Positions 26,519 through 35,774 of a stretch of DNA of 64,000 nt are shown piece after piece (position 1 is the first letter of the stretch; the number at the start of each line of letters is the position of its first letter). The position numbers and the translations under genes were made by a program. The notes under the pieces are model-generated. The model made no database searches, was not told the origin of the DNA, and saw only the letters and a program-made list of their open reading frames with translations. Source of the DNA: Isachenkonia alkalipeptolytica (lineage in GTDB: Bacteria > Bacillota > Clostridia > Peptostreptococcales > T1SED10-28); the NCBI RefSeq assembly GCF_009910325.1, contig NZ_SUMG01000013.1:1-64000 (forward strand), read 5' to 3'.

Positions 26519-28231
26519 TCATTCTATGGCATTTTCAATTAATCCATTTTCCACTACGGTTTCTCCTCCAATAATGGTATATGAACTATATCTCTTAATT
26601 TCTTCCTGGGCGGACCCTACGATCCGGTTATGTCTTACAAGGATCAACGGTCTTTGTAAAATCGAGGAGGCTACTGCGTCCACCATGGAAACCCCATTGG
26701 CAATAGTTACCGCTTCTGCATCATTCCAAAAGGTTTTTCCGATTTCCACACTGGTTTCAAATCGGTTTAATCCTGCCACTCTATTTACGGATCCATCAAC
26801 CACAGCATTCAGTTCTTCTTCAACCGAATCACTGATCACCGCGGTGCCTCCAATAATGTATATATCCTCAACCCCTAAGGCATTGATGGCGTCCAGGGTT
26901 GCCGAAGGAACGGTGTTTTTATCCGTTAATAAAATTGGATTTCCTGTGGCACTAGCCACCGATCCTATGGCCAGAGCATCAGGCAGAGCATCGGCTTGAA
27001 CAACATAGGCGGTATCTCTGCTTCGACCGGTATGCAGGGCTATTTCCTTGGCCGTTTCATTTAAGTTCCTTCCATAAATCCTTGTGGTACTGTATTCCAT
27101 TTCTAACTCTCTTTCCACCGATGCGGAAACTTCACTTTCATCTCCGATAATCAAAATATTCCTCGGCCTTAATTCATCTAAGGCGTCAAAGGTAGCGTTG
27201 GGCACCCTATCCCGGATCGTTAACAAAATCGGCACATCCATCTCTCCTGTAAGGGAGGCGGATACCAGTGCGCTTGTGATTTGAGGGGTATCATTTTCAT
27301 GATCTCCCCTTGCTAAAATTACGGTGTCCACACCATCTTTGAAATATTCATTGGCTATATCGCCTGCTGTGCTGTACCTGTTCAAGCCAGAAAGTCGATT
27401 TACATTCCCTGTGCTTACCCTATCTTTCTCGACGATTACATCGGCGGATGCTCGTTTCCCTCCGTCATCGGTTCGGACTGTAATTGTAGCCGTTCCTTCC
27501 CCTACGCCTTGCACCCTTCCATTGGAATTAACCGTTGCCACGGATTCATCGGAACTTGACCAGGTTACATTTTGATTGGTGGCATTACTAGGACTTATGG
27601 TCGCCCTCAAAGTTTTACTTCCCCCTTTAAGCAGAGTTGTATTGCTTTTATTTAAAGAAACAGAATTAACCGCTACATTCTGCTCTGTATCTTCCGAAGG
27701 TTCCAGTTCCACAAACAATGCGTATGCTTCATTTACATATAGGTATCTATAATTCGAGGATTGCATAATATGAATATAATAAGTACCCGGTTCTATCTCT
27801 TCAGATAAACGTTGCATTTTGCTTGAACCAGTACCCACAGCCCTCGACCACACAATTATATCACCGGAACTATCTCTTAAGCTAATAGCCAGATCATCCT
27901 CCCATCCACGATTCCAAGCATTGCTCCCAGCGCTCCAAAAAGCGTCTGCCTTGATTGTACCGCTGACTGGAACCTCAAAACGGAAATAGTCCATGTCAAA
28001 ATAGTAATTTGTGATGGTTCCCCTTATTTGATATTTTTTTTCCCCATTAAAATAGTCATCCACCAAGTTTGCTTGTGCCGTTGTATTGTTTGGTTCTTGT
28101 TCTACGAATAATTCATAATCCGAACTATGCAAATCCTTAATTTTTTCTTCTGCGGCAAAGCTTAGAGTCGTGACAATACACAATATAAAAACAGTTACCA
28201 AAATAATCCTTAAGGCCTTCTGCTTCCTCAT
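26519..28231 (-). CDS. CWB2 surface protein with PPC-like and Big2 domains
   Basis: This is a wall-bound protein of about 570 residues without an obvious catalytic domain. The signal peptide ends near FAAEE. A PPC-like beta domain follows (about 28-135), recognised by EQEPNNTTAQAN and YFRFEVP. Next is a Big2 immunoglobulin-like domain (about 170-255; VSLNKS, WSSSDESVATVN and GTATITV). Three CWB2 repeats complete it. PPC and Big2 domains usually act as spacers or binding modules, so adhesion or scaffolding is likely. AGGAGG lies 8 bases before the ATG at 28231 and only 2 before the ATG at 28237. It lies 73 bases downstream of the subtilase gene at 28305 with no clear terminator between, so the two may be co-transcribed. 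Confidence 0.88.
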   Translation of the reverse strand: MRKQKALRIILVTVFILCIVTTLSFAAEEKIKDLHSSDYELFVEQEPNNTTAQANLVDDYFNGEKKYQIRGTITNYYFDMDYFRFEVPVSGTIKADAFWSAGSNAWNRGWEDDLAISLRDSSGDIIVWSRAVGTGSSKMQRLSEEIEPGTYYIHIMQSSNYRYLYVNEAYALFVELEPSEDTEQNVAVNSVSLNKSNTTLLKGGSKTLRATISPSNATNQNVTWSSSDESVATVNSNGRVQGVGEGTATITVRTDDGGKRASADVIVEKDRVSTGNVNRLSGLNRYSTAGDIANEYFKDGVDTVILARGDHENDTPQITSALVSASLTGEMDVPILLTIRDRVPNATFDALDELRPRNILIIGDESEVSASVERELEMEYSTTRIYGRNLNETAKEIALHTGRSRDTAYVVQADALPDALAIGSVASATGNPILLTDKNTVPSATLDAINALGVEDIYIIGGTAVISDSVEEELNAVVDGSVNRVAGLNRFETSVEIGKTFWNDAEAVTIANGVSMVDAVASSILQRPLILVRHNRIVGSAQEEIKRYSSYTIIGGETVVENGLIENAIE

Positions 28232-28304
28232 ATTCATTTCCTCCTCTAATCGCTTTTTTAACCTTTCATTTTTAAAACCCGAAACAAGCTTCTCTTTCCT
28301 TCTG

Positions 28305-30452
28305 CTAGTGCAACTCATTAAGCAACTCTTCTTCAACCACCGCATCCCCTCCTATTACAATGAGATTTCGGAAGTCCTGCAAATAATCTTTTGTGGAGCC
28401 GACAAATCGATTGCTTCTGACCAGTATTACCGGTGACTGGATTATTGAAGCGGATACGGCATCCACCATAGTTACGCCGTTGGCAATAACCGGATTTTCA
28501 CTCTCCTCCCAAAAATACTTTGCCACGGATGCGCTTGTTTCAAATCGATTCAGCCCCCAAATTCTTGTTACACCTCCTTTGACTAGTTGATTCAGTTCTT
28601 TTTCCGTGCTTTCTGATATGACAGTGTCTCCTCCGATAATATAAAGCTCCTCTATTGCAGATTTTTCAATTACAGCCTTGGTAGCTTCGGGAATCCGGTT
28701 TTTCTGGGCTAATAGAATCGGAATCCCTGTATTACTGGCCACCGTACTGATGCTTAAAGCATCCGCCAAAGCATCTTCACCCACAATAAAAGCTTTATTA
28801 TGTCTCTTTGAATGCATTAAGGCGATGACTTTTGCAACTCGATCGGAAGAGTGCTCGTTGATCCTTTTTATGGCGTATTTCTCCTGCAAAACCTTTTCAA
28901 TATTCATAGAAACCTCTGTATAGTCACCCAATATCAATACTTCTTGAGGATTCATTTCATTTATTGCATTCAGAGTATCTTCTGGCATTACATCAGGCCT
29001 CGTAAGTAGGATTGGCACATCTAAGACACCGGTTATGGAAGATGCAATTAATGCGTTTGTTATTTGGGGTTCTCCGTTTATGGTATCTCCTCTTGCTAAA
29101 ATCACCCTATCCACACCCTCCCCAAAATACTCCTTCGCTATCAATCCTGCGGTATGGTAACGATTATATCCACCAAAACGCACTATTTTATCGATTTTCT
29201 TTCCATCCTCAAGCTCTGGATCTTTTTTTTCTTCCACTTTTAATTCGCCAAACGTCTTTTCCATATTAATGAGTCCGTACCCATAGAAACTGTTAAAACC
29301 TGGAGTTCCTAAATCCATACTTGTGGATATCAAAAGCGTTTTTACTTCATCAGGTGTCATTCCAGGATCCTTTGCTTTTATCAGTGCGGCAACTCCTGAA
29401 ACAAAAGGTGCGGAAAAAGAGGTTCCCTCATAATAACCATAAGTACCCCCTAAGGTTGTGCTGTAAATGCTTTCTCCCGGAGCCATCACTGTAATGCCGG
29501 AATTATAATTGGAAAAACGGGATCGTAATCTGTTCTCATTGATGGAGCCTACAGAGATCACGTTGGAGTAGGATGCAGGATAAAAAAACTGACCGTCTCC
29601 TGAATTCCCTGCAGATGCCACCACAACAATGCCGCTATCAATCGCTCTTTGTATTGCCCCGTTTTCAATAGAAGAATACCCCTTGCTACCCATACTGATA
29701 TTGATAACATCTACCTCTTGTTCAATGGCATAGTTCATAGCTTTTACAAAGTCCGAAAGCCTGCTTTGCCCGGTTTCAGAACTTGTTCTCAGAGGTAAAA
29801 TATTTATGTCATATGCCCCACTTACCCCTGCAATCCCCATGTAATTATCGGTCTCCGCCGCAATAATCCCCGCTACTGCTGTTCCATGACCGATATGATC
29901 CCTAAAGTCATTGTTATCAGAGTAAAAATTATACCCATTGAACAAAACTCGGTTTTTCAAGTCCGGATGCCACCGATCAACCCCTGAATCAATCACCGCT
30001 ACTACCGCGCTCTTATTCATGGTAGAAAGCTTTTGCCATCCTTCAATTGCTTTAACCTTATCTAGACCCCACTGTTTATGAAAGAAAGAATCATTAGGTG
30101 TAGTTGATCGTTGGGTTTCCTTAATAATCTGTTGATTAAGGACTTTATCTTCTTCGATATATAAAACCGACTCCATTTTCTCCAGTTCTTTTACCAGGGC
30201 GACTTTCTGTTGCTGGTTATCATAGTTTATTAAAACCGTATTAGATCCTAATTCCTGTACACTGCTATGTTCCAGACTGGGGGGAAATTCTTTTATCTTT
30301 GTAAGATCCTTGCTTGCTTCAAACTGGACCAGTATGGAAGCTTTTTCTTCCAGTTCCTTTTCCACACCAAGACTTAACGATGTAACAGCAAAGAATATAC
30401 TAAACAAAAAAAATAGAGCGACGATATGAATCAGTCTAGGGATCACTTTCAT
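28305..30452 (-). CDS. Subtilisin-like S8 protease with C-terminal CWB2 repeats (second copy)
   Basis: This secreted wall-bound serine protease has about 715 residues. A signal or membrane segment and an inhibitor-type prodomain (about 35-110) precede the S8 domain. Counting from the ATG, the triad is D155 in AVIDSGVD, H189 in GHGTAVAG and S345 in EGTSFSAP. CWB2 repeats span about 418-715. A GTG lies three codons upstream, but it leaves only one base after AAAGGA; the ATG at 30452 is about 10 bases away. Codon use is more AT-rich than in the subtilase at 16998, so the two are old paralogues or were acquired separately. Confidence 0.93.
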   Translation of the reverse strand: MKVIPRLIHIVALFFLFSIFFAVTSLSLGVEKELEEKASILVQFEASKDLTKIKEFPPSLEHSSVQELGSNTVLINYDNQQQKVALVKELEKMESVLYIEEDKVLNQQIIKETQRSTTPNDSFFHKQWGLDKVKAIEGWQKLSTMNKSAVVAVIDSGVDRWHPDLKNRVLFNGYNFYSDNNDFRDHIGHGTAVAGIIAAETDNYMGIAGVSGAYDINILPLRTSSETGQSRLSDFVKAMNYAIEQEVDVINISMGSKGYSSIENGAIQRAIDSGIVVVASAGNSGDGQFFYPASYSNVISVGSINENRLRSRFSNYNSGITVMAPGESIYSTTLGGTYGYYEGTSFSAPFVSGVAALIKAKDPGMTPDEVKTLLISTSMDLGTPGFNSFYGYGLINMEKTFGELKVEEKKDPELEDGKKIDKIVRFGGYNRYHTAGLIAKEYFGEGVDRVILARGDTINGEPQITNALIASSITGVLDVPILLTRPDVMPEDTLNAINEMNPQEVLILGDYTEVSMNIEKVLQEKYAIKRINEHSSDRVAKVIALMHSKRHNKAFIVGEDALADALSISTVASNTGIPILLAQKNRIPEATKAVIEKSAIEELYIIGGDTVISESTEKELNQLVKGGVTRIWGLNRFETSASVAKYFWEESENPVIANGVTMVDAVSASIIQSPVILVRSNRFVGSTKDYLQDFRNLIVIGGDAVVEEELLNELH

Positions 30453-30461
30453 AACATTCAC

Positions 30462-30789
30462 ATCCTTTATAGGGTTTTAGCATGGACAACAGTAACGTCA
30501 TTAAATAATTTATGATATTTGTTTAACTTTTATACTATATATATTCTACAAGACTAAAGGAAAGTCCTTTAAAATCTATAACATTTATAGTATTATTTTC
30601 CAACAAAATTCGACATTATTCATACAATGGTTTCCTATCCCGAGGACAACTATCACTATTTTATACTTTCATGAGAACCTCCATCGATTCGTAATAGTTC
30701 ACAACCTTCTTTTTTATAAAATACTCCCTTTCCCTTCACAGGTTTCAACTGTTTTTCACCCTGTTTTCCTTCTCACCTTGAAAACCCGC
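30462..30789. other. AT-rich intergenic region, no gene seen
   Basis: This stretch separates the subtilase start from the glucosaminidase-like remnant. It should hold the subtilase promoter, but no convincing -35/-10 pair stands out, and I see no conserved RNA. Confidence 0.4.
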
Positions 30790-30947
30790 CCTAAGTACTA
30801 TACTTTGAAATAAACCTAGAAATCGGCGGTGATCCTATTGCCCTATGGCCCTTTACCGATCCCTCCCTGGAAAAAGCCGATACGCCGTCTTCCGCCGTCT
30901 CATTTAATCTATTTGAAGAGTCTTTATGGACAGTTAATGTTTCTTTT

Positions 30948-31412
30948 ATGGATACACAAAAGGACTTGCCCGAGTATTTTCAGTATCAATCCGTGGATCG
31001 GGAAGGTTTACAAAAATGCCTTGCATCCCGGGATTCCCTTTTGAAAAAAGAACCCTATTTTTCCACGATTATTAAGACATCGAAAAAAAACGGCCTCAAT
31101 CCCCTATTGTTATTTGCCATCGCCGGCCATGAGCAAGCCTTTGTTCCTAGAAGTCACCCCGAGGCTAAGGTTATTGCCAATAATCCTTTCAATGTTTTTC
31201 AAAGCTGGCAGATTTATAACACCGATATTCAGAATGCCACGGAGGTTGCCTGTCGAACAATCATAACCCTTTCCAAGGACCGCCCCGTCTTTATGAATCC
31301 TTTTATCTGGCTTAACGGAAGGTACGCCGAAGATCCTAACTGGTGGCGAGGGGTTGAAGCCCTATTCAATCGTCTTATGGAAACCCAAAATGAACTAATA
31401 CCGCCAGTTTAA
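30948..31412 (+). CDS. Glucosaminidase-like domain, probably a 5'-truncated remnant
   Basis: The 154 residues from the first ATG resemble the C-terminal part of a glucosaminidase/lysozyme-like domain: LLLFAIAGHEQAF carries a possible catalytic Glu, and NNPFNVF and NPFIWLNGRY follow. Sensible coding sequence continues upstream in the same frame (IGGDPIALWPFTDPSLEKAD) for about 50 codons to a stop, with no ATG, GTG or TTG start and no ribosome binding site. No signal peptide is encoded. The gene therefore looks like the tail of a longer autolysin that has lost its front. It is followed by a strong terminator. It could still be expressed from the ATG at 30948, but nothing supports that. Relatives in the window are at 13726 and 44008. 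Confidence 0.5.
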   Translation: MDTQKDLPEYFQYQSVDREGLQKCLASRDSLLKKEPYFSTIIKTSKKNGLNPLLLFAIAGHEQAFVPRSHPEAKVIANNPFNVFQSWQIYNTDIQNATEVACRTIITLSKDRPVFMNPFIWLNGRYAEDPNWWRGVEALFNRLMETQNELIPPV

Positions 31413-31428
31413 TCCAATGCAAAAGCAT

Positions 31429-31457
31429 AGCCCGGGGGATTATTTCCCCGGGCTTTT
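31429..31457. terminator. Strong bidirectional intrinsic terminator
   Basis: AGCCCGGGG and CCCCGGGCT form a GC-rich stem around GATTATTT, followed by TTTTT on the plus strand. It lies between convergent genes and could serve both. Confidence 0.85.
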
Positions 31458-31500
31458 TCTATTCCCATTTATATGAAGTTAGCAAGGGTTTTCCTGATCA

Positions 31501-33414
31501 CTAATCCCAGGAATCCAGGTCTTTAAATCGATACCCCCGGGTAAAGATGTCTCCATTCTTATCCGGGTTAGTGATGTGGTAAAAACCGCCCCCTTGTCCC
31601 TCTTTTACATCCATCTCTTTTAACACATCCCACTGATTCCCTCGTCCCACCCATACCGTGGGATTATGATTATGGTAGGTATACTTTAGCATCGGCACAT
31701 AAATCAGTCCGTTTTCTCCAAGGGCCATGTCATAGATCGGCCCTCCATAAAACCCTTCATCCCTTGCCCTTAAAACTTCTTCAAAGGTTTCATCTTCTCT
31801 GTTATACCGGGTAATGATTCCTCGGTAGGTATCCTCGCCCCAATAAATACTATCCTCAGTAAAGATCGCCGCCGTGGACTGGGCTTCCCGTATCCATTCC
31901 CAGGTTGCGCCCTGGTCTTTGGATCGGTACATCCCTTCATAGTCATCACCGTAAGTAACCCACACATCGTCGGTATAAGGATCCACCGCAACCAGATGAA
32001 TATGAATGCCGTCTTTTTCCGGGGCTTCAAAAGCAATCTCCCAACTCTTACCTCGGTCCTCGGTTTTCCACACCCGTTTTCCATTTTCCGGATCCCGATT
32101 TCCGTATTCACCCACATAAATATTACCTAAGGAATCGGAATCGATGGACCACCACAGAGCGCTGCCCGTGCTTATCTCGTTAATCAGCCGGAAAGATTCT
32201 CCCTCATCCTCTGAGAGATATACTTTACTGGGTTGACTGGGATCCCAGTGGTTCTTATCCGTCGCCACAATGTAGTTGCCGTTTCTCATCACATGTATTC
32301 CTCTAATACGATCTTCAAAGGAGTAAATCTCCGTAGTCTTATTTCCCCGCTCCTTTATCTGAACCAAATGATTTCCCTTTTGTACCCCCAGTACATTTCC
32401 CTCCTGGTCGTTGGTCACATACCCCACTTTTTCCTCTGTTCTTTCATAATTGGGCTTAGCATACACCGCTTCAATTACTCCGGAGGATATGGCACCCGTT
32501 CCCCCGGCGATCATTAATCCGGGAGTGCGATTGATGTGACCTCGCACCCTTTCGCTAACGTGATTCTGCCTTGCAAATATGATCGGCCGCTGAAAAGCTG
32601 CGGCCCCCACCGCATCCACCAAGGTGTCACCATTTACCAGTATCGGTGGCGCTTCCCCCCAAAAATCATTGGCTATTTCAACGCTGGTATCTGCTCGGTT
32701 TTTTCCGGCAATCCGCCGAAGGGTTAACCCGTTTATTTCTTGAAGCTCCTCTTTCACCTTACTATGTATCACCTGTTCTCCGCCAATCAGGATCACCTCT
32801 TCAATTCCAAGCTCTATAATAGCCTCCTTCGTTGACTTTCTAAGCTGGTCATGCTCCGTTAACAATATGGGATACCCTTTTTTATAAGCTACGGATCCCA
32901 CCGCTAAAGCATCGGCTCCCCGCTCACCACTGACCAAAAAGGCCTTTTCAGATCCGGTATCCCCCTCCCTAGCAATGGCCAGCGCTGTCTCATAGCGATT
33001 TTTTCCCGCTATTCTTTCCATTTCGATATCAATATTTTCCAAAGACTCTTTTGTTATCGCCGCTTCCCCTCCGATTACATAAATCTTCGAGGGCTCCAGC
33101 GCGTCCAGTCCCTTTTTCGTTGCCTCGGGAAGACGATCCTTTTCCGTCAACAAAATCGGTGCCTCCAAGCTTCCTGACAATAAGCTGGCTCCTAAGGCAT
33201 CGGTTATTTGAGGCTCATCCTCTATGGAGTCTCCACGGGCAAGGATTACCACATCTATACCCTTTTCATGGTTCTCCTGAGCGATGTTCGCCGCGGTTTC
33301 GTAGCGGTTTTCTCCAGTAATACGCTGGGGGCTCTCTTCTTGAGCATATGTATTATTCATAAGTACGAATACTATGATGATAATGCCGCTTATCCCTTTA
33401 ATACAATTTTTCAT
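31501..33414 (-). CDS. CWB2 surface protein with BNR/sialidase-type beta-propeller
   Basis: This protein has 637 residues. A signal peptide ending near YAQEE is followed by three CWB2 repeats (about 30-325). Residues about 330-637 look like a beta-propeller with BNR (Asp-box) motifs: SEDEGESF, TEDRGKSW and SKDQGATW. Such propellers occur in sialidases, exo-alpha-glycosidases and binding proteins. I do not see the arginine triad of sialidases with confidence, so binding or an unknown hydrolase is as likely. GGAGGT precedes the ATG, and a candidate promoter lies about 95 bases upstream. Confidence 0.88.
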   Translation of the reverse strand: MKNCIKGISGIIIIVFVLMNNTYAQEESPQRITGENRYETAANIAQENHEKGIDVVILARGDSIEDEPQITDALGASLLSGSLEAPILLTEKDRLPEATKKGLDALEPSKIYVIGGEAAITKESLENIDIEMERIAGKNRYETALAIAREGDTGSEKAFLVSGERGADALAVGSVAYKKGYPILLTEHDQLRKSTKEAIIELGIEEVILIGGEQVIHSKVKEELQEINGLTLRRIAGKNRADTSVEIANDFWGEAPPILVNGDTLVDAVGAAAFQRPIIFARQNHVSERVRGHINRTPGLMIAGGTGAISSGVIEAVYAKPNYERTEEKVGYVTNDQEGNVLGVQKGNHLVQIKERGNKTTEIYSFEDRIRGIHVMRNGNYIVATDKNHWDPSQPSKVYLSEDEGESFRLINEISTGSALWWSIDSDSLGNIYVGEYGNRDPENGKRVWKTEDRGKSWEIAFEAPEKDGIHIHLVAVDPYTDDVWVTYGDDYEGMYRSKDQGATWEWIREAQSTAAIFTEDSIYWGEDTYRGIITRYNREDETFEEVLRARDEGFYGGPIYDMALGENGLIYVPMLKYTYHNHNPTVWVGRGNQWDVLKEMDVKEGQGGGFYHITNPDKNGDIFTRGYRFKDLDSWD

Positions 33415-33506
33415 GAGAAATACCTCCTAATAGTTAGTGATTTATGTGCTATATTTCAACGGCCTCCTTTCAAAAGTCTTATCATTCATGGATCACGAAT
33501 AAGGCT

Positions 33507-33535
33507 ATCGTACTATTTTTTATCATCTCCGTCAA
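33507..33535 (-). promoter_or_regulatory. Candidate sigma-A promoter for the CWB2-BNR gene
   Basis: On the minus strand TTGACG (33530-33535) and TACGAT (33507-33512) are 17 bases apart. Confidence 0.5.
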
Positions 33536-33545
33536 TCATAAAAAA

Positions 33546-33579
33546 GGGTTTGGATCCCAAAGATCCAAACCCTTTTTTT
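33546..33579. terminator. Bidirectional intrinsic terminator
   Basis: GGGTTTGGATC and GATCCAAACCC form a perfect 11-bp stem with T-runs on both outer sides. It ends the CWB2-MORN gene (minus strand) upstream of the CWB2-BNR promoter. Confidence 0.85.
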
Positions 33580-33589
33580 ACCTTAAATT

Positions 33590-35386
33590 TTAATCCACCC
33601 GTCGGGGTCGTAAATCAAACCATACCTCGGAACCTTCCCCTCGGTCCATGGCCAACACGGGATGGTCGTTCTCTCTTACTATAAAAGGAACCCAGCCCTC
33701 ATGGTATCCTCCCGGATATATTTCCGTATCCAGTCTTGGGTCTAATCCCGCCACGGATAGCCAGTCGTTATATAGTACGCCATCGGAAGAAACCACGTCG
33801 AAGTTGGTGAAGTTGATCTCCAAAGGACCTCCGTCCTCAGTGCTTTCCACGTACACACCAAACTTCACTAGAACATATTCTTTCCCGGAAGGGGGCGCTT
33901 CATTATACATGTTTGCCCTCTGAACAATCTCCCAGGCCTCCGGTCCCGATACCAGATCCAGCATTTGCATTTCTATCCTGTTCTCTCCGTGCCACCAGTC
34001 GTAGCGGTCCAGTGTCCAAACAACTCCTGGGGGACTGGGATCCTGTCTATCACCGATGGTCTCAGGAAGATTCCAGTTTCCCTTATCCCAAATCCCTTCA
34101 TAGGTAAGAAACCCGTTCATGGAAGCCGTCCCCTGCCCATGTTCTTTACCATCTTCCCAATATCCTTGATATAAATACCCGGATGCCAAGGACAACTCCC
34201 CATAACCATGGAAGGTATCATAGTAGTATTCGCCATCATAGCAGTCTCCATTTGGCCACGTATATAAGCCTTCGCCGTGGCGTACCCCTTCCTTCCATTG
34301 ACCTACATAGCTTCTGCCTTCCTCATCACCAATCCACTCTCCATAACCGTGGGGAATTCCTTCCCGTAAATCACCGGTGTAGGTTCCCATGAAAACATCA
34401 TCCCGGCCACCGTCCCAGCGGATGGTGCCGTATTCATCCTCTTGCCACACGAAGTCGGGTACCGCATTCTCGCCCCCTAATATCACCATATTCAGTCCGT
34501 GATGATCAATATAGCTCCGAACACTTTCGGGCATGGCTCGGTTACTGACCAAGAGTAAACTTGAACGGTTTTTCGCCGCTAATACCCCGCCGGTTACCGC
34601 ATCGGCAAAATTCAATCCTGTTGCTATATACACCTGTTCTCCCGTTGCCTGAAAGTGCTCCGCAACGGCGAGGGCTGTTTCATAACGGTTCACACCGGCT
34701 ACCCGATTTCCATCCAGTTCCCTGAGAATATCATCGGAAATTACGGTCTCCCCTCCGATAATGGCCATCTCTTCAACGGATAATTCTTCAAGGGCCACTT
34801 CTACTTCGGGATGAATCTCCCGACCATTGGTTAGAAAAATCGGTTGTTCCAGTCTTGCGGCATGACTGGCTACTGCCAGGGCATCGGGAAAGTTCTGTCC
34901 GTAAACCATCACCGCTGAATCGAACCCTTCCACACCTAAGAACTGTTGTAATTCATAAGCGATTTTCGTTGCCGTGGTATAACGATTACTTCCACTGATC
35001 CGCTCGGTCATAAACCCTTCACTCTTTAGTAGTTCTTGTACCTCCGTGGATACAGCTCCTTCGCCCCCAAGGATGATTACCTTGCTTGCCTGTAAACGTT
35101 CCATCTCCTTTAGAGTATCAGGGTTCAAGCGATTGGTTTGGGTAAGTAGAATTGGTGCATCGTAGGCATAGGCTAGAGGCACCCCCGCTAAGGCATCGGC
35201 GTATCCGTCCCCCCGGGCAAGCACCACCACCTCCGAGGTCGTCCATCCCTCTTCACTGATTGCCACTGCGGTTTGATAGCGATTGTCTCCCGCAAGGCGA
35301 ACCACCTCCTCCTGTTCCGCAAAGCCTTGAATCGTCCCTGAAAACACCAAGAGGACCACCAGTACCAACCATACCACTTTTTTCAT
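33590..35386 (-). CDS. CWB2 surface protein with MORN repeats and a DUF4352-like domain
   Basis: This protein has 598 residues. After a signal peptide (ending near FAEQE), three CWB2 repeats run to about 325. Residues about 335-440 are five MORN repeats (YTGDLREGIPHGYGEW, YVGQWKEGVRHGEG, YDGEYYYDTFHGYG and so on). The last 135 residues form a beta-rich domain with features of DUF4352-type extracellular domains (KEYVLVKFGVYVES). MORN repeats are best known from intracellular eukaryotic proteins and from some bacterial surface proteins, where they bind lipids or proteins or act as rigid spacers. The combination with a wall anchor is uncommon. AAGGAG precedes the ATG. Confidence 0.9.
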   Translation of the reverse strand: MKKVVWLVLVVLLVFSGTIQGFAEQEEVVRLAGDNRYQTAVAISEEGWTTSEVVVLARGDGYADALAGVPLAYAYDAPILLTQTNRLNPDTLKEMERLQASKVIILGGEGAVSTEVQELLKSEGFMTERISGSNRYTTATKIAYELQQFLGVEGFDSAVMVYGQNFPDALAVASHAARLEQPIFLTNGREIHPEVEVALEELSVEEMAIIGGETVISDDILRELDGNRVAGVNRYETALAVAEHFQATGEQVYIATGLNFADAVTGGVLAAKNRSSLLLVSNRAMPESVRSYIDHHGLNMVILGGENAVPDFVWQEDEYGTIRWDGGRDDVFMGTYTGDLREGIPHGYGEWIGDEEGRSYVGQWKEGVRHGEGLYTWPNGDCYDGEYYYDTFHGYGELSLASGYLYQGYWEDGKEHGQGTASMNGFLTYEGIWDKGNWNLPETIGDRQDPSPPGVVWTLDRYDWWHGENRIEMQMLDLVSGPEAWEIVQRANMYNEAPPSGKEYVLVKFGVYVESTEDGGPLEINFTNFDVVSSDGVLYNDWLSVAGLDPRLDTEIYPGGYHEGWVPFIVRENDHPVLAMDRGEGSEVWFDLRPRRVD

Positions 35387-35425
35387 ATTCCCAGCTCCTT
35401 TTATGGAATTTTTTGATTCTTCTTA

Positions 35426-35452
35426 ATTATACTATAAATACCAGGTACTGGT
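35426..35452 (-). promoter_or_regulatory. Possible promoter with operator-like dyad for the CWB2-MORN gene
   Basis: On the minus strand TATAAT (35426-35431) is preceded by a perfect dyad, ACCAG-TAC-CTGGT (35440-35452), that would lie in the spacer. The -35 box is not clear. Confidence 0.35.
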
Positions 35453-35494
35453 GTTATTTTTTTCACTTAGCTCCAGTTTTTTTTACAAAAAAAA

Positions 35495-35551
35495 GAGCGG
35501 AGGTTTTGCCTCGATGCTCTATGGCTCAAAAACCTCCGTCCCCTTTGTGTC
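35495..35551. repeat. Degenerate REP-like repeat
   Basis: The arm AACCTCCGTCCCC followed by TTTGTGT is conserved, and a partly matching arm (GGAGGTTTTG) lies upstream. It sits in the 390-base gap between divergent genes. The rest of that gap is AT-rich without a gene. Confidence 0.6.
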
Positions 35552-35774
35552 ATTTACTATATATGCTTTTAATTTTTGAATAAAGATCCTTTCATTTCAC
35601 AGGAATTTTGTTACAATTAGAAGTGGTTAAGTATTAAAGTTTTTGTTCCACTTTTTCTACTTTCATAACCCAGTTGACCTGCGCACAAAAATCTTGCTTT
35701 TATTTTAAGATGTATTCAAGCTGGTAAATTAATCTATCATCTATTATAATATGTAAAAGGAGGGAGTTGTTAGC

